This document shows, in pieces, positions 58,136-64,000 of a DNA stretch of 64,000 nt. Each line of letters starts with the position of its first letter. Position 1 is the stretch's first letter. A model generated the notes under the pieces. It saw only the letters and a program-made list of their open reading frames with translations, did not search any database and was not told the DNA's origin. The translations under genes and the position numbers were made by a program. The stretch is from the NCBI GenBank assembly GCA_963513935.1, contig OY740769.1, positions 68,716,984 to 68,780,983 of the forward strand, written 5' to 3'. The DNA comes from Aphrophora alni (lineage: Eukaryota > Arthropoda > Insecta > Hemiptera > Aphrophoridae).

Positions 58136-59995
58136 CTTAGATCATTCAGTTTGACAACCGACCTCCCATTTACTGTTAAATGATTATAATACAGAGTGTC
58201 AACCAAACAGGGAAAAAACCGGGAAATCGGGAAAAGCCGAGAATTTGAAGTAGTAGGGGAAAAGCACAACCTACACAATATGAAATATTGTGCAAGAAAT
58301 ACTCTCTCTCCTTACATCTTCTTGATAAAGAAAGTAGATATAAATTGAGTGGACTTTGTTTAGTTTCTTATTAATTTCAAAGTACTGTGTATTGGATGCT
58401 TGCAATATTCAACAAATATGTTTCAATATTATTTTTTTATTATTTCTTAGTGTTAATGTGCCTACACATTCGAGCTGGTAGTAAGGCATACTCACTGGTT
58501 ACCTGGTTGGTAAACAGAATATAATAAAAATCAGCTTTCACCATTGTAATCCTCCTAGTTGAAAATAAAGTATCACACTACCACCTTTCCATTTAGAACA
58601 TATCAGTTAATTCAAGACGGATGGTAAAAATTTGGAACATGTTTTTAAATAGTTTTATCATAATAAAGAGCCTTGGAAATTGGTTTATGATAATATTACT
58701 CTCCTGCGAAATATTTAGAGGTATTTAGACTTTTGGTTCACCTAGTATTATTTTAAGTATGATTTTAGAGTGTGTGTGTGAACTAACGTCGGCACGAACG
58801 CGCATGTGTGTTTTATTTGAGAAACGAGAATATTGAACGTGTTTTGATTTTTAGGATTATTTTAGATACTTTGTGTTAACTATTCTTAAAACATTTTAAT
58901 CGTCACAAATATAATATTTTAAAATGTATTTTAACCTAAAACAAAAGTTTCATTGGGATTAATTTTAACGATTTTATAAAAAATACAAAATAGATTGTTT
59001 ACATTATATACTATGTTTACACATTTGGGACTGAGGGATAATTGCAATATATCAATTAATTAAAAACTGCATTCTATACTTGAAAACATGAATTTTTACA
59101 AAGTTTGATTTTATTGCTCTCTTTGGGTCCGTCCTGACCGCCAGTTTTTGTGTGGAAAAACTTACCTTTTCTAACATTTTAAAGTACGTTTTTATGTGTA
59201 AACAAATATTTTTGACAATTTAACAAATCAGAATAATTTCAATATTTTAAAATAATTATTTAAATTTTATATTAAATCTGCTATTTTGACTTCTTTGGAC
59301 AGGAACTACTGGTTATTTTAAAAAGTTGGACTTTTATGTTTAAACAATAATTATATTTTGTTGTGTTTCTGAGTAACACTTTTGAGTAATTAAATTTTTG
59401 TTGAGAAGCCATTTTTTTATTTATACAGAAATAGAGAATAGTTATTTAATAAAAAAAAGAAGATTTTTTTAAAGTCTACTTAACATTTTTAGCTGGATAT
59501 TTTTTCGATATTTTACTATCATGAAAATAATTTGAATATTTTTTTGGTTTTTTTGCATACATGCATCAGGTCCAGTTTTAATATTTTCCAAATTCGACAT
59601 ACTCAGTTTCAACAATTTTTGTAATATCGTCTCAAAAACTAGTGTAGTAATTCACAAGCATTCTTCACTTGTGTACCGAATTTCAAGTCGATATTATCAA
59701 TATTTTTAAAATAGAGCTAATCACTGCTTGAATTGTTGCATTACCGACGGCACTATCCGAACGCATTACAATATCTATTTTAGAAAATGCCCATGGTAAC
59801 AACTGAAAATAGGTATACATATTTATTGGTAAGTGTATTATCAGTGTACCGAGTTTTGACATAACATAGAGAAAATATTATACATTAAAGCCACTAATTA
59901 GCGCTAAATATACCCCTGGTACTGAAAATAAAAATGATTCTTCTGGTTCAATTAAAAACATATTTAAGATATGAGTTTTAACTTTGGTACACATT
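58136..59995. other. AT-rich DNA, one probable repeat fragment
   Basis: 58,190-58,260 (GAGTGTCAACCAAACAGGGA, then GGGAAATCGGGAAAAGCCG) resembles the end of a known type of insect dispersed repeat. The rest shows no gene. Confidence 0.4.
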
Positions 59996-59999
59996 CAGA

Positions 60000-60190
60000 A
60001 TGTAAAACATGCAGAGTAACTTGTATTGCAAGGTTGTAGTAAATATCTCAAAATTTTAGGTTAACTAGTATATGTTTTATCATAAAACCAAAATTGAAGT
60101 CGATACCTTGAAAATTGTTGAAATTGGAGCCTATAAATTCAAATTTACAATTTTCTCAAAAGCAGGCTCAAATGATTTTGATGAAAATTT
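60000..60190. repeat. Dispersed direct repeat, copy 1
   Basis: Shares GTCGATACCTTGAAAATTGT and ATGCAGAGTAACTTG...AAATATCTCAAAATTTT with 61,076-61,395. A weaker third relative lies near 59,700-59,800 (ACCGACGG...ATCCG). Confidence 0.75.
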
Positions 60191-61075
60191 ACTCAAGAGT
60201 CCAATCAAAACGTATTGGTCGACATCTACAAAAATTCCGGTTCATGTGTTATCGGAAATCGTTAATCGGTATCGGTTATGGGAAATAAAGAAAAACCATT
60301 GGTCTTGGGATTGATATAAAACGCGTAATTTATCAAACTCGGTTTAGTTCAAATTTTAAAATTACGCTAAGATTAATGGCCCAATTTCGTTTTCATAATT
60401 ACGAGGAAAAAGTATTACCGTTCTGGAATAGTTGACAAAAAACAAAAATGAACCTTGACCACCGTCATTAAAGTGATTATGAGTATAGGCCTATGAAAGA
60501 AATTATATTCTATAGTATATTGTCTTGTATCTAATTACTCACCTCAAGACATAAAGGCTATCGCGGTTTCCATCACTACACTACACTACACTAGGTTTCC
60601 ATCATCAGGCCGCACAAAATAGTCAAATCACTTATTAGAGGTCGTCACATAACAATAAAACACTAAAAACACAACACAACGTAAAACCGTTAACAGCACA
60701 AACAGTTATTTTGGCCGAAATATCGAGTGCATGGCCAATACCCGGCAAATCTAAACTGCGGAATTATTGCTGTAGGCACAGATACTCCCTGCCTTCTCTG
60801 TTATCTATCGTGGTGGTCTAGTATGACGTCTGTTTATCATGCTGTCTGTCTAGATGCTTACGACATCATAAATTAGATTTGATTTGAAGGATAGTTTGTC
60901 ATTGGGGATATTAGATGAATATATTTTTACACCTTTATAGATCTCGAACTCTTCCACGGAATCCATGTACTTACTTTTTTTGCAAAAGTGTAATATCTCC
61001 ATGTTAGATTGGATATCTGTGTATTTATGGTTTTTGTTCCATTAAAAAATAAAAATTTAATATGACTTGAAACTA

Positions 61076-61395
61076 GGTACACATGCAGAGTAACTTGCAT
61101 TCCAAGGTTGGATTAAATATCTCAAAATTTTGGGAATGATAAAATGCATTAATTTGTGTAGTACCGACGGGAAAATCCGTGCATATATCAATTTCTACTT
61201 TCAACTATTTTTTTCTATTAGCTTAAAACTTTGTATATACATTAACTTGTTTATGTTTTACTAGAAAACCAAAGTTGAAGTCGATACCTTGAAAATTGTT
61301 GAGATTGGAGCCTAAAAGTTCATGCAGTTTCATACTATACACCGCAAAATTACAATTTTCTCGAAATCGGTTCAAATGATTTTGATCTAATTTTT
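61076..61395. repeat. Dispersed direct repeat, copy 2
   Basis: Counterpart of 60,000-60,190 in the same orientation, about 1.1 kb away, with an extra internal segment. Confidence 0.75.
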
Positions 61396-62359
61396 CAAAA
61401 CTACAAAAATAATAACATCTACAAAAATTATATCAAAATGTATTTTTTTATACTTGTAGCACTATGAAACGATATGTATTTGAATATATTTAATTTTACA
61501 GTTATTGTTTAATATGGCTGTGTCAGGCTATTCATTTATTACAGGTACTCACTATTTATGTTTATGTTACTTATATTCACAATGAATGTGAAATATTTAT
61601 TATTCACATTAGTTCGATTAATAATCGGAAATAATTTTAATGTAGATATATTTTAAATTACCGTCATTATGAAACGGATTACTTTAAGGCAATTTATAAC
61701 TAGCTAAATGGTTTAAGGTATGTTTGCCATGCTGTGGATTAACCCTAAATCTTTTCTGTCCTTATTAGTTATACAAGCATAAAATATGGGTGATAAACAG
61801 ATTAATTTTTTTTTTCAAACTAGAGCATATTGATGAGTATCGTGCAAAATTTACTACTCAATTGGTCGTACTGTTCTAGAGATATAAATTATTTAGTAAC
61901 AAAAATACAAAATGGCGGATAGTTGGTAAAAGAAGCGTTACCTAATATGTGTTTATAGGAACTTCTTTTAAATTTAAACCCTTATAAGCACCCCCTAAAT
62001 TATCTCCGCGCATTACAGAAACACCGTGGTAACTTCCGTGACGTTACCACAAAAGGTAGGACTACAAACGGAAAACGCGAACTGACCGCGTGTTTGTACG
62101 TTGAAACGATTTTAGTTTACCTCTTTACCCTTTTTTACAGAGCAAGTTATGATGAAGGTGAAAAAATAAAATTTACTTATAAATCCGTTTTGAATCCAAA
62201 AAAAAATGTTTGGAGTCTGTCATATGTAGGCCTACAGAGTCTGTCTCAAAAATCGCGCATTGGAATACATATCAGCTTCTAATTGGCGTAGGAAGGTAAT
62301 AGACACATTAATGGAAAACTCTTGATTGGGTCTATCTACAGGGAGTGCTAAATCTTAGG
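61396..62359. other. AT-rich DNA without recognised genes
   Basis: Nothing recognisable. Confidence 0.4.
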
Positions 62360-63200
62360 TTCCATATACAGGGTATTCCGAAAAATATTAAACGTTTTCC
62401 CCCCTTTTTTTAAATAACGATATTAATGTTGCCCCTTCAATTACTCCTAAAAAGTCCACATTCTTTTCCCCATTACACAGTCTTATCTCATTAACTCGGC
62501 CATAACACAAGAAAAACATTCATGTGACATCTCTTTTGAAAGCTGTTTACATTTGCTATCTGATAAAGTAACTAAATATATAAATTTTCTTCACAGAGTG
62601 TTCCAAAAATTATTTTTATAGAATTATTTTGGTGTTTTTTTCTACTCCAAAGTGAATTGGTTTTTAACTATTAGTCCAAAGGTTCTGAATTCTCATTCAT
62701 TATTCCCTAGTATTGCAAAATTACATCAGCTTTTACCCAACAGATGTATTGGGCGAATTGGCCATCGAACGACGCTCTAGATCTCCAGATTGAAATCCTT
62801 TAGTTTATTTCCTTTGTGGCCATTTGAAAATAAACGTTTACTATAATAGACCTACAAATCTGAAACCTGAAAGAAAAATACGACTAGCAATACAGAAAAT
62901 TAGAGTAGAAATTAAAAGTAAATCAATACATGCAGTTTATACTCGTTTGGAACATTGTCAAGTAGCTCTTGGTGGACATTTTGAACATAAACACATACTT
63001 TCCGTAGTCTTCTATGGTTTACGTTGTTAAATATAAACAGTTTTAGTACAGCTTGTAGTTTTTCTTAGTTTTGGATTGTACACAAAATAAAATCATTTTT
63101 TGTATTAAAAAAAATTTTTTTTGGAACACTGTGCAATTAAAAATTAATTACATTATCAGATAGCAAATGTAAACAAATGAGATAAGACTGTGAAATTTGA
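62360..63200 (+). mobile_element. Tc1/mariner-like (DUF4817-type) transposon relic
   Basis: Between about 62,740 and 63,030 a broken frame preserves the end of a DDE transposase of the group that reads WIGR-gp-EWP-RSPDLTPLDFFLWG in insects: here RCIGRIGHRTTL, then FENKR, RPTNLKPERKIRLAIQKIRV and QVALGGHFEHKH. Flanking inverted repeats (about 62,478-62,616 and 63,121-63,197, sharing TTTACATTTGCTATCTGATA) enclose it, and a TACAGGGTATTCC end lies at 62,369. The catalytic core upstream is missing. Confidence 0.6.
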
Positions 63201-63265
63201 TTCATCATAATGTTGTATCTAAGTAAAATAAAAACAGTAATAAACCAGAAAACTCGCGTAAAATT

Positions 63266-63357
63266 CAATGTATATAAGGGTGGTTGCCGCCGGCCATATC
63301 AATGTATATAAGGGTGGTTGCCGCCGGCCATACTTACATCTGGCGGCAATTGCCGCC
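63266..63357. repeat. 33-bp tandem duplication and GC-rich palindrome
   Basis: The unit containing AAGGGTGGTTGCCGCCGGCC occurs twice in tandem (about 63,268-63,300 and 63,299-63,332), followed by the perfect 16-bp palindrome GGCGGCAATTGCCGCC at 63,342-63,357. Both are strikingly GC-rich in an AT-rich setting. Confidence 0.9.
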
Positions 63358-63635
63358 CTCAATACACTTTTAACTACTTAAATCCTAATTTTAATCCATT
63401 ATAAAAAATAAATTCTACGTTAAAAGTGTACATTTATCAGGCTAATAGTATATACTTTAATTGAAGACATACTTATCGTTCTTGTAATAACAAAAAATAT
63501 AGATATTAAAATTCCTAATTATTTTTTGACTGAAATTAATGACAGGAGTCAGTAACATTAAAGAAATGCAAAACGGAGGTGCGTTGCAAGCCTGTACACA
63601 TATGTCCCATTTCTGAGGTTTTATACAAAACCGAC

Positions 63636-63683
63636 CCCTTTCTGAAGAGTTGGTCATCAGAATAGGACAGTCCTCAGAAAGGG
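63636..63683. other. Perfect 10-bp inverted repeat hairpin
   Basis: CCCTTTCTGA (63,636-63,645) and TCAGAAAGGG (63,674-63,683) flank a 28-base loop that includes CATCAGAATAGGACA, a sequence also found at about 38,716 near the Penelope-like fragment. Confidence 0.7.
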
Positions 63684-63694
63684 TACAGTTACGT

Positions 63695-63718
63695 ATCTAT
63701 ATATATATATATATATAA
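63695..63718. repeat. (TA)n microsatellite
   Basis: Short TA run; another lies at 63,966-63,988. Confidence 0.9.
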
Positions 63719-64000
63719 ATATATATATCCTAAGTCAAAAAACAATGCTTTTCGAAATATTCCAACTAAACGTACTGTATGCATATTCAAGACATTTACC
63801 TGTGGCAAATTTAATTAAAAATCAAATTTAAAAATGATATTTGGTAATTAATTGAATGACAATTTCACAGTTTATATATAAACGTCAGTGATTACCAAAT
63901 GCATTGTAAAAAATAAGAAACATTTTAAGTAAATAAAATTAAATAAATACAAAATATGTTACTAATATATATATATATATATATATAATATATTGTTTGC

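Overview
The window looks like nuclear DNA of an insect, most plausibly a hemipteran. It is very AT-rich, crowded with (TA)n and (GA)n microsatellites and decayed transposons, carries a eukaryotic tRNA gene and a gene with GT-AG introns, and has arthropod-type retroelements. Species is inference only. Four regions stand out.

(1) 1-10,608: an integrated Polinton/Maverick (adintovirus-like) element on the minus strand, visibly richer in GC than the DNA to its right. In transcription order it holds the C-terminal scrap of a protein-primed DNA polymerase B, a DDE integrase with chromodomain, an A32/FtsK-type packaging ATPase, a probable GT14-like glycosyltransferase, a DUF8207-like protein, a repeat-built fibre-like protein, a secreted matrix metalloproteinase with cysteine switch and hemopexin domain, a parvovirus-type phospholipase A2 protein with a basic tail, an adenain-like protease, a penton-like capsid protein and the double-jelly-roll major capsid protein. 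Genes are packed with stop/start overlaps. The copy is damaged: polymerase truncated, protease without an ATG, major capsid gene with one in-frame TAG and its 3' end cut off by a jockey-clade retrotransposon (positions 1 to about 944).

(2) 10,609-44,000: mostly gene-poor AT-rich DNA. It has one tRNA-Val(AAC), microsatellites, a degenerate Ty3/gypsy pol relic (about 35.6-36.8 kb), tRNA-derived SINE-like pieces, a clean hAT-type MITE with 8-bp target duplication, and several Penelope-like fragments carrying hammerhead-ribozyme-like motifs.

(3) 44,000-55,190: a five-exon plus-strand gene (ATG at 46,293, stop at 55,186, 969 residues) reconstructed from splice sites and phase. It encodes two zinc fingers, a Crypton-like tyrosine recombinase domain and a C-terminal Myb/SANT-like domain. 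Intron 4 holds a Penelope-like element with GIY-YIG endonuclease and inverted pseudo-LTRs; intron 3 holds a relic copy of exon 3.

(4) 55,190-64,000: AT-rich DNA with tandem and dispersed duplications and a Tc1/mariner-like transposase relic.

In region 1 the genes would act together: ATPase, protease, capsid proteins and PLA2/core protein for virion assembly and entry, integrase and polymerase for integration and replication, and metalloproteinase, glycosyltransferase and fibre as host-interaction accessories. The most unusual contents are those accessories, the overlapping gene cluster with a shared TCAGTATA-type upstream motif, and the spliced Crypton-derived gene.
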